57,723 nt of DNA from Porticoccaceae bacterium (GTDB taxonomy: Bacteria; Pseudomonadota; Gammaproteobacteria; Pseudomonadales; Porticoccaceae). The position numbers were made by a program, and so were the translations under genes. The DNA lies in NCBI GenBank assembly GCA_002702725.1, contig PABE01000009.1:1-57723 (forward strand). Reading direction: 5' to 3'. Shown here piece after piece: positions 42,746-50,590 of the stretch. Below the pieces are notes generated by a model that worked only from the letters and a program-made list of their open reading frames with translations, ran no database searches and had not been told where the DNA came from. Within the stretch, counting starts at the first letter, position 1. Every line of letters starts with the position of its first letter.

Positions 42746-43522
42746 ATGACGCCGAAGTTTCGCCGACGCTGTTGTCGTACCCTCGTCCTTTCCTCGCTGT
42801 GGTTGATTATTTTCTTTCCAGTTAACGAGTGGGCCGCTTCTCCGTCAATCGCCTTTCTGGTCGCAGCCGCAATCGTATCAGCAAGTTACCGGTGGTGGAA
42901 AACGTCGCTGTGCCATTTCTTTACTGTCCGGCGCTTTGCGGCGGTAATTCCCGGGCACCTATACCGCAGCGGGCAGATTTCCCGGTTCCATATTCGCCGC
43001 GTATTGCGCCGGCACCGTATTCGCGCAGTGATCGACCTGACATCGGCAAGCCCGGGGGATTGTCACAAAAGGGTCGAGAGCGCAGCCATTACTAAAGCCG
43101 GTATTATCGGGTATCGCTTCCCGATGCGCGGCAACGGTACGGGTGAGCTTTCAATGGTCGCCGATGCGGTAACGGCTCTGCATCGCCATCTCGTTTCCGA
43201 ACAGCCTGTACTGGTTCATTGCGCGGCGGGTGTCCAGCGTACCGGACATGTGTTGTCGGCCTACCTGCTGCTCGTTGCCGGGGCCGACCCAACGGCGGTT
43301 TACCAGTATATGGAGCGTTTCGGCTGGGAACCGTCACGGTCCAGCAAATGGCCCGCGCAGCTGAATGAAAACATGCGGGCGTTGGCTGAGATACTGGTCG
43401 AACGGCGGGTGATTCCATCCATGCCCGAGTATTTGCCCCGCCTGCCGTCCGCCAGGCCCGACGGATTAAAGCCCTGGTGGCTGCCCAGCTCGCACCTTAT
43501 CTCTCCCGTTTTGGGGCGTTAA
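42746..43522 (+). CDS. Membrane-tethered dual-specificity (tyrosine) phosphatase
   Basis: Protein of 258 aa. Two hydrophobic segments lie at about 12-28 and 34-48, then a DSP/PTP-fold domain with general-acid-loop region around FPMRGNGTGELS and the P-loop VLVHCAAGVQRTGH (Cys near 158, Arg near 164), an intact HCx5RT active site. AVIDLTSASPGDCHKR matches the family's early strand. The substrate is unknown; such proteins act on phosphotyrosine, phosphoinositides or polysaccharide intermediates. The preceding TTG at 42737 is a less likely start. nspC follows 90 bp later. Confidence 0.83.
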   Translation: MTPKFRRRCCRTLVLSSLWLIIFFPVNEWAASPSIAFLVAAAIVSASYRWWKTSLCHFFTVRRFAAVIPGHLYRSGQISRFHIRRVLRRHRIRAVIDLTSASPGDCHKRVESAAITKAGIIGYRFPMRGNGTGELSMVADAVTALHRHLVSEQPVLVHCAAGVQRTGHVLSAYLLLVAGADPTAVYQYMERFGWEPSRSSKWPAQLNENMRALAEILVERRVIPSMPEYLPRLPSARPDGLKPWWLPSSHLISPVLGR

Positions 43523-43612
43523 ACTTCTGCCGGTTTTCGGTCTCGGGACCGATCGGGTTTATACTGGCGCTTTCATGCCTGCGCCAGTGAGCCGTGCCCC
43601 AAGGAGCCGCCG

Positions 43613-44779
43613 TTGAAGTCTGCCAGTTTCCGCCAGTTCGATCCCCGTCGCGTGCCCTCACCCTGTTTTGTCGTCGATGTCGCGGCGGTCGAGGCCAACC
43701 TCGAGATTCTCAACCGTGTGCAATCTGAAAGTGGTGCCAAAGTGCTGGGCGCTTTAAAGGCGTTTTCACTCTGGAAGCTGGGTCCGCTCACCGGACGCTA
43801 CCTGTCCGGAACCTGTGCCAGCGGTTTGCATGAGGCGCTGCTCGGACGGAATGAGTACGGTGGTGAGGTGCATGTGTTTTCCGCCGCTTTCACCGAGGTA
43901 GAGCTGCGTCAGCTTGTTGAGTTTGCACACCATCTGGTATTCAACTCCTTCGGCCAGTGGCAACGGTTTCAGCCGATCCTCAGGGACGCGACATCCAGGC
44001 GTTCCGAACTGCGTTTTGGTTTGCGGATCAATCCCGAACACTCCGAGGGCACGGTGCCCATCTACGACCCCTGCGCGCCCTGTTCCCGATTGGGTATACC
44101 CCGCTCAGAATTCGCCGGCCAGGATCTGGACGGCATATCCGGCCTGCATTTCCACACCCTGTGCGAACAGGATTTCCCGCCGCTTGAGCGAACACTGCAA
44201 GCGGTGGAAGATAAATTCGGTGATTTGTTGCCAGGCATGGAGTGGGTCAACTTCGGGGGCGGCCACCACATTACCCGTGACGATTACCAGGTCGATGCAC
44301 TGATTGCCGCTGTCCGTGACTTTTCAGACAAATACGATGTCCAGGTCTACCTGGAGCCGGGGGAAGCCATGGCGATTCACACCGGCGTGCTGGTTGCCGA
44401 AGTGCTCGATACGCCGTTCAGTACCATGCATCAGGCCATCCTCGACACCTCCGCCACCTGCCATATGCCGGATACCCTGGAAATGCCCTATCGGCCCGAT
44501 ATTTTTGGCGCCGGCCAGCCGGGGGAGCTCGGGCACACCTATCGCCTGGGCGGCATGACCTGCCTGGCCGGGGATGTCATTGGCGACTACAGCTTCGCTG
44601 AGCCGCTCAAGGTGGGCCAGCGCCTGATGTTCGATGACATGGCCCACTACACGATGGTCAAGACCAGCACCTTCAACGGTATCAATCTGCCGTCAATAGC
44701 CCTTTGGGATTCCCGCACCGACCAGCTGGACGTTATTCGCCACTTTGGTTACGAAGACTTCAGGGACCGGCTTTCCTGA
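43613..44779 (+). CDS. nspC: Carboxynorspermidine/carboxyspermidine decarboxylase
   Basis: PLP-dependent decarboxylase of 388 aa that removes the carboxyl group from carboxyspermidine to give spermidine. Key parts: N-terminus VPSPCFVVDVAAVEANL, PLP lysine in VLGALKAFSLWKL near 48, GLRINPEHSEG, LHFHTLCEQDF, VNFGGGHHITRDDYQ, VYLEPGEAMAIHTG and DTSATCHMPDTLEMPYRP, plus the C-terminal MTCLAGDVIGDYSF where the catalytic Cys is LAGD-adjacent as in the NspC family. Start is TTG 43613, preceded by AAGGAG at normal spacing. It completes the pathway begun by speA and the dehydrogenase 12.6 kb away. Confidence 0.92.
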   Translation: MKSASFRQFDPRRVPSPCFVVDVAAVEANLEILNRVQSESGAKVLGALKAFSLWKLGPLTGRYLSGTCASGLHEALLGRNEYGGEVHVFSAAFTEVELRQLVEFAHHLVFNSFGQWQRFQPILRDATSRRSELRFGLRINPEHSEGTVPIYDPCAPCSRLGIPRSEFAGQDLDGISGLHFHTLCEQDFPPLERTLQAVEDKFGDLLPGMEWVNFGGGHHITRDDYQVDALIAAVRDFSDKYDVQVYLEPGEAMAIHTGVLVAEVLDTPFSTMHQAILDTSATCHMPDTLEMPYRPDIFGAGQPGELGHTYRLGGMTCLAGDVIGDYSFAEPLKVGQRLMFDDMAHYTMVKTSTFNGINLPSIALWDSRTDQLDVIRHFGYEDFRDRLS

Positions 44780-44867
44780 CTCGTTGCGGTGCTGAGGAAG
44801 CCGCTTTTCATGGGCTGGTTGCCGGTGCTAGTATCGGAAGCACAACAATAACGATTGGCATCCGTCA

Positions 44868-45281
44868 ATGGATAGCAATGATCGCAAACTCATGGTCCGG
44901 CTCAAGCAGTATCTGGGGCGTTTCATGCAGCGCAAAGAGGACATTGAGGATATAGCTCAAGAGTCCATTCTCCGAGTACTTGAAGCGGGCTCTAAAGGTG
45001 AAATCCGTTTCCCCGTTGCTTACCTTTATCGTACCGTACGCAATCTTGCGTTAGCCAGCCTTGAATACAAGTACTATAAAAATGTTCAAACACGGGAATA
45101 TATGGACACCCATCACCTTTGGGTCACCCTGGGGCGATGGGCCGAGTGGGGTAAGACGCCAGTTCCACCATTGCGCGAGGCTCGCCGGTCAAATTTGCCC
45201 TATGTTAGGGCGACCTACCATAGGAAGAATATTTTCCTGGATATCCCGAGATGGCATCCCCTTCCGCTGCTGGAAAGCTGA
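44868..45281 (+). CDS. Hybrid ORF: sigma factor region 2 joined to an NTF2/SnoaL-like protein tail
   Basis: Protein of 137 aa with two unrelated parts. Residues 1 to about 72 look like region 2 of a sigma-70-family (ECF) factor (RKEDIEDIAQESILRVLEA, FPVAYLYRTVRNLALASLE). From about residue 73 the sequence VQTREYMDTHHLWVTLGRWAEWGKTPVPP...ARRSNLPYV matches the C-terminus of the Tat protein encoded next (VQTREYMDTHHFWVMLSRWAEWGKTPVPP). Region 4 of the sigma factor is missing. The join is in frame. DNA identity of the tails is only moderate by eye, so it is not a recent copy. An internal deletion between a sigma gene and a paralogous NTF2 gene is the simplest origin. No clear ribosome site precedes the ATG. 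Confidence 0.7.
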   Translation: MDSNDRKLMVRLKQYLGRFMQRKEDIEDIAQESILRVLEAGSKGEIRFPVAYLYRTVRNLALASLEYKYYKNVQTREYMDTHHLWVTLGRWAEWGKTPVPPLREARRSNLPYVRATYHRKNIFLDIPRWHPLPLLES

Positions 45282-45441
45282 TTCAAACGAATGGCCGGGA
45301 TCGGATCGAGTGATTGTTTGAGTCTTGACGATCTGAGAAAAAAATCCGTTCTGATTTAAAACAGCTTCACGACCAATAATTACTTAGACAAAACCAGCTC
45401 GCCGGCGAGTTAGGCGTTAGATAAAAATAAGGATTTTATGT

Positions 45442-46731
45442 ATGGGGTTTTCACGAAGAAATTTTATCGGACGATCCGTTCTCGCAGTGGCCGGGCTTGG
45501 CGCATCGATGCTGTCCCGTGCTGAAAACGGCGGGGGCACTAAAGGCACGTTGAGCATAGACGGACGGGCCACGGAAACATGCGCGGAAAAAGCGGGAGAA
45601 CTGCCGGTAACGGAAATGAACAAGAGGTCGTTGCGCGCCCGTTACCGTGCTATTCAACACCAGGTGATACCGCCCACGCTGCCCGGAGAAGTCGATCCTC
45701 CGGCGATCCATAAGGCGGATGGAAATACTGTCATTTCGTGCCAGGATCCCCCCGGTGGGGTTGATGAGCCGGCCAGGGTTATTGCGGCCATAGCAGGCTG
45801 GCATGCGCAAAGCACGGCACCGAGCATGACCTCCTATGGCCCGATGATTGCCGAGGGTGACTACGTTGTCGAGGAGTGGGAAACATTCTTCCACGGCCTG
45901 GATGGCACCATGTACAGCAATCAGTACTGCTGGATAAAGCAGTTCAGGGATGGTGAGGAAATTGAAGTGCGGGAATACATCGACAGCCACCATGCGTTCG
46001 TGGTTCTCGGATTACACGCTCCCTGGAAAGACCTGCCGCCGTCGACGGCTCCCCGCCGACATTGGCGCCCTTCATCCCCGTCAGGTGATTTGCCGCCACT
46101 TGCGGAAATGGAGACAGTGTTTCCTGTTCGACGCGAGTTTAACCTAAACCCGGCAATGCTCAGGGACTTTGAACCCACCGCCAATCCGCCCAGGCAGTAC
46201 CCCGAGAGTGTCGCAGGCAATAAAGCCATCGTCGCCGATTTGCGCGACGCCCAGGCCAGGGCCGATGGCGCGGCGGTCGCCGGTTTTTTGGGGCACGGAT
46301 ATCGGCACTTCATCGCCGGCGAAGGGCCGCTTGGCTGGGAGCGTTTGTCGCTCGAGGAACTCTATGCACCCCTGGTGGCCCATCTCGACGGTCCTATCAC
46401 TGTTCGATTGAGTGAAATGGTTGCCGAAGGTAATTCGGTGTTTGAGGAAATGGATGTCCTGGCGAGGCTCGATGACGGAACGGTCTACAATAATTGGCAT
46501 TGTTTTATTCATGAGATTCGAGACGGTCAGATTGTTCAAACCCGCGAATACATGGATACACACCATTTCTGGGTGATGCTGTCCCGGTGGGCGGAGTGGG
46601 GTAAAACGCCTGTACCCCCCATGCGCCGTGCGCGGCGTTCGAATTTGCCGTACGTCACAGAGACGATTCAGGCAAGAAATCCATTCCTGAAACTGGATCG
46701 ATGGGAGCCGCTACCCCCGGCATCGTCATAA
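45442..46731 (+). CDS. Tat-exported protein with two NTF2/SnoaL-like domains
   Basis: Protein of 429 aa. The N-terminus FSRRNFIGRSVLAVAGLGASML is a twin-arginine signal. Two homologous NTF2/SnoaL-like halves follow, about 60-195 and 245-395. Each has a matching core, EGDYVVEEWETFFHGLDGT...REYIDSHHAFV near 125-175 and EGNSVFEEMDVLARLDDGT...REYMDTHHFWV near 333-380. The conserved Asp-x-His-His could bind a ligand or metal in the cone cavity. The C-terminal WAEWGKTPVPPMRRARRSNLPYV is repeated in the preceding hybrid ORF. A cofactor need is suggested by Tat export, but substrate and activity are unknown. Confidence 0.75.
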   Translation: MGFSRRNFIGRSVLAVAGLGASMLSRAENGGGTKGTLSIDGRATETCAEKAGELPVTEMNKRSLRARYRAIQHQVIPPTLPGEVDPPAIHKADGNTVISCQDPPGGVDEPARVIAAIAGWHAQSTAPSMTSYGPMIAEGDYVVEEWETFFHGLDGTMYSNQYCWIKQFRDGEEIEVREYIDSHHAFVVLGLHAPWKDLPPSTAPRRHWRPSSPSGDLPPLAEMETVFPVRREFNLNPAMLRDFEPTANPPRQYPESVAGNKAIVADLRDAQARADGAAVAGFLGHGYRHFIAGEGPLGWERLSLEELYAPLVAHLDGPITVRLSEMVAEGNSVFEEMDVLARLDDGTVYNNWHCFIHEIRDGQIVQTREYMDTHHFWVMLSRWAEWGKTPVPPMRRARRSNLPYVTETIQARNPFLKLDRWEPLPPASS

Positions 46732-47213
46732 TTCCTATTGCCTGGACAGGGACTTCCCAACAGGCTCTCCATGCCTGTTCCTCAAGCCCGTGGGGATTTT
46801 TTAAAGGGTTGGCCCCGCTATAAAACCACGCTCAGTATCGAGCAGGGGTTCTGGCCCGTGACCAATTCAGCTGCTGACTGTCTTGTCACTATTCCAAGTA
46901 CCGCCTGAAACCGTACCGAGGGTTGACGGAACCGGGAGGCTTCCACCAGCGTTAGCATGGGATACGCTGTTCTCGTTTTAGCTGGGCGCCTTGGGAGTGC
47001 GGTTGAGCGGCTCCTGTGGGCAACGCCATTGCCCGAGGGTCTCCCCATGGCAAACTGTGACAGATGTTGATAGTTTTGGTTGGTCAGCCATTGGGGAAGC
47101 TTACCAATCGCCGTCATGTTAATCTCTTCAGAACAATAGCGAAATAATTCAGGCCAATCCCGGTCTGACTCAGTTTGATTTCTGGGAACCTGGCCAACTA
47201 TAAGGAATTTTTT
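46732..47213. other. 482 bp without a convincing gene; structured noncoding stretch
   Basis: No supported coding region. A hairpin AACAGGC / GCCTGTT (46759-46779) lies before a T run, a weak candidate terminator for the Tat protein gene. Around 46900-46960 the stretches GTACCGCCTGA and GTACCGAGGGT, then AACCGG, recur in the same order in the noncoding end of the IS at 22.8 kb, so this may be a fragment of a related element. A perfect GGGCAA / TTGCCC hairpin lies at 47018-47034. A 99-codon minus-strand frame (46818-47117) has no recognisable protein character. Confidence 0.4.
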
Positions 47214-49868
47214 GTGGCGGAAGTTCTACAGTTTGTGCTTCTGGGGCTGGGCACCGGTGCGCTTTATGCCATTGGTGCTCACGGCATTGTGCTTATTTAC
47301 CGTGGCTCCGGTGTGATCAATTTTTCCCACGGGGCCATGGCGCTGTTCGGCGCCGCGCTGTTTGCCGAGTTGCGGGGCGATCACTCGCTGTCACTATGGC
47401 TGGCACTGCCGGTGGCAATTGGCGCCACGGCACTGATCGGTTTTCTGGTCGATTTCGCCATCATGCGGCGAATCCGCCACGCTTCCCCGCTGGGAAGGCT
47501 TGTGGTGACGCTGGGGGTGTTGGCGATTATCGAGTCCACCGTTATCGTTCGTTACGGCTCCGGGCTGCGGTTTCTGGAAAGTTTTTTACCCAACTACAGT
47601 ATCAACCTGGCAGGCTTTTCCCTGGGCATCGACCGCCTGTGGATTCTCTTTATCGCGATCTTCCTCACCGCCCTGTTGTGGTGGGTGTATCGGTTTACCC
47701 GTTTTGGCCGCCAGACTACGGCGGTGGCTGAAAATCCCCGCTCGGCATCGGCGGCGGGTATTTCCCCTAACCTGATTTCCTCACTCAACTGGATGCTCGG
47801 TTCCGGCCTCGCCGCCCTGGCGGGCATTTTACTGGCGCCGGTGACAGGGTTAATGGCGGCGACCATGGTGCTGCTGATCAACCCCCTGCTGGCGGCGGCC
47901 CTGGTGGGAGGCTTCACGTCGTTTCCGCTGACCTTGCTCGCCGGGCTGGTGATTGGCATTGCCCAGGGGTTGATCGGCTACTACGACGCCGGTACCGGCT
48001 GGTCCGCCTCCGTGCCCTTTCTGGTGATAATTGCCGTCATGGTGTTTCGTGGACGGGCCCTGCCGTTACGGGGATTCAGCAATGACCGCCTGCCCCTGGT
48101 GGGTGCGGCGCGCGCGCCTGGTCTGGTTGCGCTGGTCGGTTTTCTGGCCGCCGCCGGTCTGATATTGGTCGCGCCGGAGGATGTGGTCAATGGCATCACC
48201 GGCTCGTTGCTGGCGGCGACGGTGATTCTGTCGATCGTCACCGTCACCGGGCTGGCCGGTCAGGTGTCGCTGGCGCAGTACGCGCTGGCGGGCATGGGGG
48301 CCTATGTATCGGCTCGGCTGGCGGCTGTGTACGGAATTCCCTTTCCCGTCGGGTTTGTCATTGCGCTGCTGGTCACCATCCCGGTCGGTCTGCTGTTTGC
48401 CCTGCCGGCGTTGCGCACCCGGGGGGTCAATCTGGCTATTGTCACCCTCGGGCTGGGCCTCGCCCTGGATAACCTGCTGTTCAAGAACATTGACTTCACC
48501 GGTGGCTTCGCCGGCACCCGAGTCGAAACGCCAACCCTGTTCGGATTCAGTTTCGACGCCATCCTCTATCCCGAGCGTTATGCCCTGCTGGCGCTGATCC
48601 TGTTCAGCATCTGTGCCTGGCTGCTGGCCAATGTGCGCCGCGGGGTGACCGGGCGTCGACTGCTGGCGACGCGCTCCAATGAGCGGGCGGCGTCATCCCT
48701 GGGGATCAGTGTCACCGGTGCCAAACTCTACGCCTTTGCGCTGGCGGCGGGCATCGCCGCGGCTGGCGGCGCCCTGGGGGCATTCCGTTACCCCAACGTG
48801 CGTTTTGATGTCGGGTATTCGCCGTTTGAATCCATTCCCGCCATGCTGATGGCGTTTATGGGGGGGATTGGTTTTATTGGCGGTGCCGTCGTCGGTGGCC
48901 TGCTGTCTATCGGCGGATTGATGAATGAGATGCTGTCGTCATGGATTAACCTCAAGGAATGGCAGGGCATGGCCATTGGTATCGGTGCGATTCTCATTGT
49001 CCTGGCCCACCCCAATGGCATCGCCGAGGTGTTCGCCCGGCTGGGACAGCGATTGAGGCGTTCAACGCCTGTTGTCGTCAATAATGCCGAAACCGATGTG
49101 ACCCGGTGTCCGCCCAAACGCCTTGCCATCGATAACCTTACCGTTCGCTTTGGCGGACTGGTGGCATTGGACGGGGTGAGCTTTGCTGTTGAACCGGGTC
49201 AGGTGGTGGGCCTGATCGGTCCCAATGGTGCCGGCAAGACAACGTTGATTGACGCGGTCACCGGCTTTACCGTGCCGAGCGAGGGGCGCGTGATGCTGGA
49301 TGACCTCAACTGCACGGGGTTGTCGCCGATGCTGCGTGCCCGCTCGGGATTGGGTCGCACGTTCCAGAGTCTGGAGCTATTCGACGACCTGACGGTGGCG
49401 GACAACATTCGCGTTGCCTGTGACTCCCGGGACCGCAAACATTACCTGGCGGACCTTGTTAAACCCCTTTCGACCCCTTTTCCACCTGCGGTGCAGCACA
49501 CCGTTGAGACCTTTGGTCTGCAGGAGGACCTCGAGCGCTACCCGCCGGCACTCAGTTTTGGACTGCGCCGCTTGCTGGGCCTGGCCCGAGCCGTGGCGGG
49601 AAATCCCTCCGTACTATTGATGGACGAACCGGCCGCCGGTCTCGACAGTAACGAAACCCGTGAGCTGGGCGAGATTATCCGCTGGCTGGCCAGGGAAAAG
49701 GGCATGGCGATCCTGCTGGTCGAGCACGACATGGGTCTGGTCATGGATGTTTGCGACAGGGTGGTGGTGCTAGATTTCGGCCACAAACTGGCGGAGGGCA
49801 CTCCGACCGATATCCGTCGCAACCCGGCGGTCATCAAGGCCTATCTGGGAGGTGACGACAATGTCTGA
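47214..49868 (+). CDS. Fused branched-chain-type ABC transporter: LivH-LivM-LivG in one polypeptide
   Basis: Protein of 884 aa combining three normally separate subunits. LivH-like permease at about 1-290 (GLGTGALYAIGAHGIVLIYRGSGVINFSHGAMALFGA), LivM-like permease at about 300-615 (TGLAGQVSLAQYALAGMGAYVSARLA; AAGGALGAFRYPNV), and LivG-like ATPase at about 635-884 with Walker [13 protein letters not shown] near 668, a LSFGLRRLLGLARAV signature, Walker B VLLMDEPAAGLD and switch His LLVEHDMG. I chose GTG 47214, preceded by AAGGAA at good spacing. It overlaps livF by 8 bp and imports an unknown hydrophobic or amino-acid-like substrate. Confidence 0.9.
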   Translation: MAEVLQFVLLGLGTGALYAIGAHGIVLIYRGSGVINFSHGAMALFGAALFAELRGDHSLSLWLALPVAIGATALIGFLVDFAIMRRIRHASPLGRLVVTLGVLAIIESTVIVRYGSGLRFLESFLPNYSINLAGFSLGIDRLWILFIAIFLTALLWWVYRFTRFGRQTTAVAENPRSASAAGISPNLISSLNWMLGSGLAALAGILLAPVTGLMAATMVLLINPLLAAALVGGFTSFPLTLLAGLVIGIAQGLIGYYDAGTGWSASVPFLVIIAVMVFRGRALPLRGFSNDRLPLVGAARAPGLVALVGFLAAAGLILVAPEDVVNGITGSLLAATVILSIVTVTGLAGQVSLAQYALAGMGAYVSARLAAVYGIPFPVGFVIALLVTIPVGLLFALPALRTRGVNLAIVTLGLGLALDNLLFKNIDFTGGFAGTRVETPTLFGFSFDAILYPERYALLALILFSICAWLLANVRRGVTGRRLLATRSNERAASSLGISVTGAKLYAFALAAGIAAAGGALGAFRYPNVRFDVGYSPFESIPAMLMAFMGGIGFIGGAVVGGLLSIGGLMNEMLSSWINLKEWQGMAIGIGAILIVLAHPNGIAEVFARLGQRLRRSTPVVVNNAETDVTRCPPKRLAIDNLTVRFGGLVALDGVSFAVEPGQVVGLIGPNGAGKTTLIDAVTGFTVPSEGRVMLDDLNCTGLSPMLRARSGLGRTFQSLELFDDLTVADNIRVACDSRDRKHYLADLVKPLSTPFPPAVQHTVETFGLQEDLERYPPALSFGLRRLLGLARAVAGNPSVLLMDEPAAGLDSNETRELGEIIRWLAREKGMAILLVEHDMGLVMDVCDRVVVLDFGHKLAEGTPTDIRRNPAVIKAYLGGDDNV

Positions 49869-50571
49869 AGTCCTTCTTGAAGCCCGCGGACTGAGCGCGG
49901 GTTATGGCGGTCAGGCGGTGGTCCACGGGCTCAACCTTGCCGTGGCGGCGGGGGAGATCGTCTGCCTGTTCGGGCCCAACGGGTCGGGGAAAACCACCAC
50001 ATTGCTCACCCTGGCCGGCGAACTGCAGCCCCTTGATGGGGCGACCTGGCTGCTGGGGGAGGAATGCCGGGCACCGCTTTACCAGCGTGTGCGCAGGGGG
50101 CTGAGTATCATTACCGATGAACGCTCGTTGATCTTCGGCCTCACCACCCGGGAGAATCTCAGTCTCCGGGAGGATCTGGTCGCGGATGCGGTGCGACATT
50201 TTCCCGAGCTGGAACCCCATCTCGACCGTCCGGTGGGTCTGCTCTCCGGCGGTCAGCAGCAAATGGTGGCCATGGCGCGCAGTCTGGCTGCCAGGCCCAG
50301 GGTGGTGATCGCGGATGAGCTGTCCATGGGGCTGGCGCCCCAGATTGTTCAGCGCCTGCTGGAAAGCTTGCGCGCTGCCGCGAATCAGGGTGTCGCCGTT
50401 CTGCTGGTGGAACAGCATCTGGCCCAGGCCCTTGCGGTGTGCGACCGTGGCTATGTGCTCAACCAGGGGCGTGTTGTCGTGGAGGGCAGTGCCGACGAGT
50501 TGCGCCGTCAGTCGAAAGCGATTGAGGCGGCCTATCTGTTTGGCGACGACGATTCGGGGCCGGATGCATAG
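49861..50571 (+). CDS. Branched-chain-type ABC transporter ATPase, LivF type
   Basis: ATPase of 236 aa pairing with the LivG domain of the fused protein upstream. Walker A LFGPNGSGKTTTL near 38, signature LLSGGQQQMVAMARSL near 138, Walker B RVVIADELSMGLAP (Ala-Asp-Glu rather than the usual Asp-Glu-Pro) and switch His LLVEQHLAQAL are seen. The chosen ATG at 49861 has GGGAGGTGA before it and overlaps the stop of the fused gene, so translation is probably coupled. A binding-protein gene follows after 20 bp. Confidence 0.9.
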   Translation: MSEVLLEARGLSAGYGGQAVVHGLNLAVAAGEIVCLFGPNGSGKTTTLLTLAGELQPLDGATWLLGEECRAPLYQRVRRGLSIITDERSLIFGLTTRENLSLREDLVADAVRHFPELEPHLDRPVGLLSGGQQQMVAMARSLAARPRVVIADELSMGLAPQIVQRLLESLRAAANQGVAVLLVEQHLAQALAVCDRGYVLNQGRVVVEGSADELRRQSKAIEAAYLFGDDDSGPDA

Positions 50572-50590
50572 GCCTAAACCAAAGAGGAAA

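Noticed and set aside
46818-47117. 99-codon minus-strand ORF before the Liv operon
   Set aside because: No ribosome site, no domain, low-complexity composition; the stretch looks like structured noncoding DNA.
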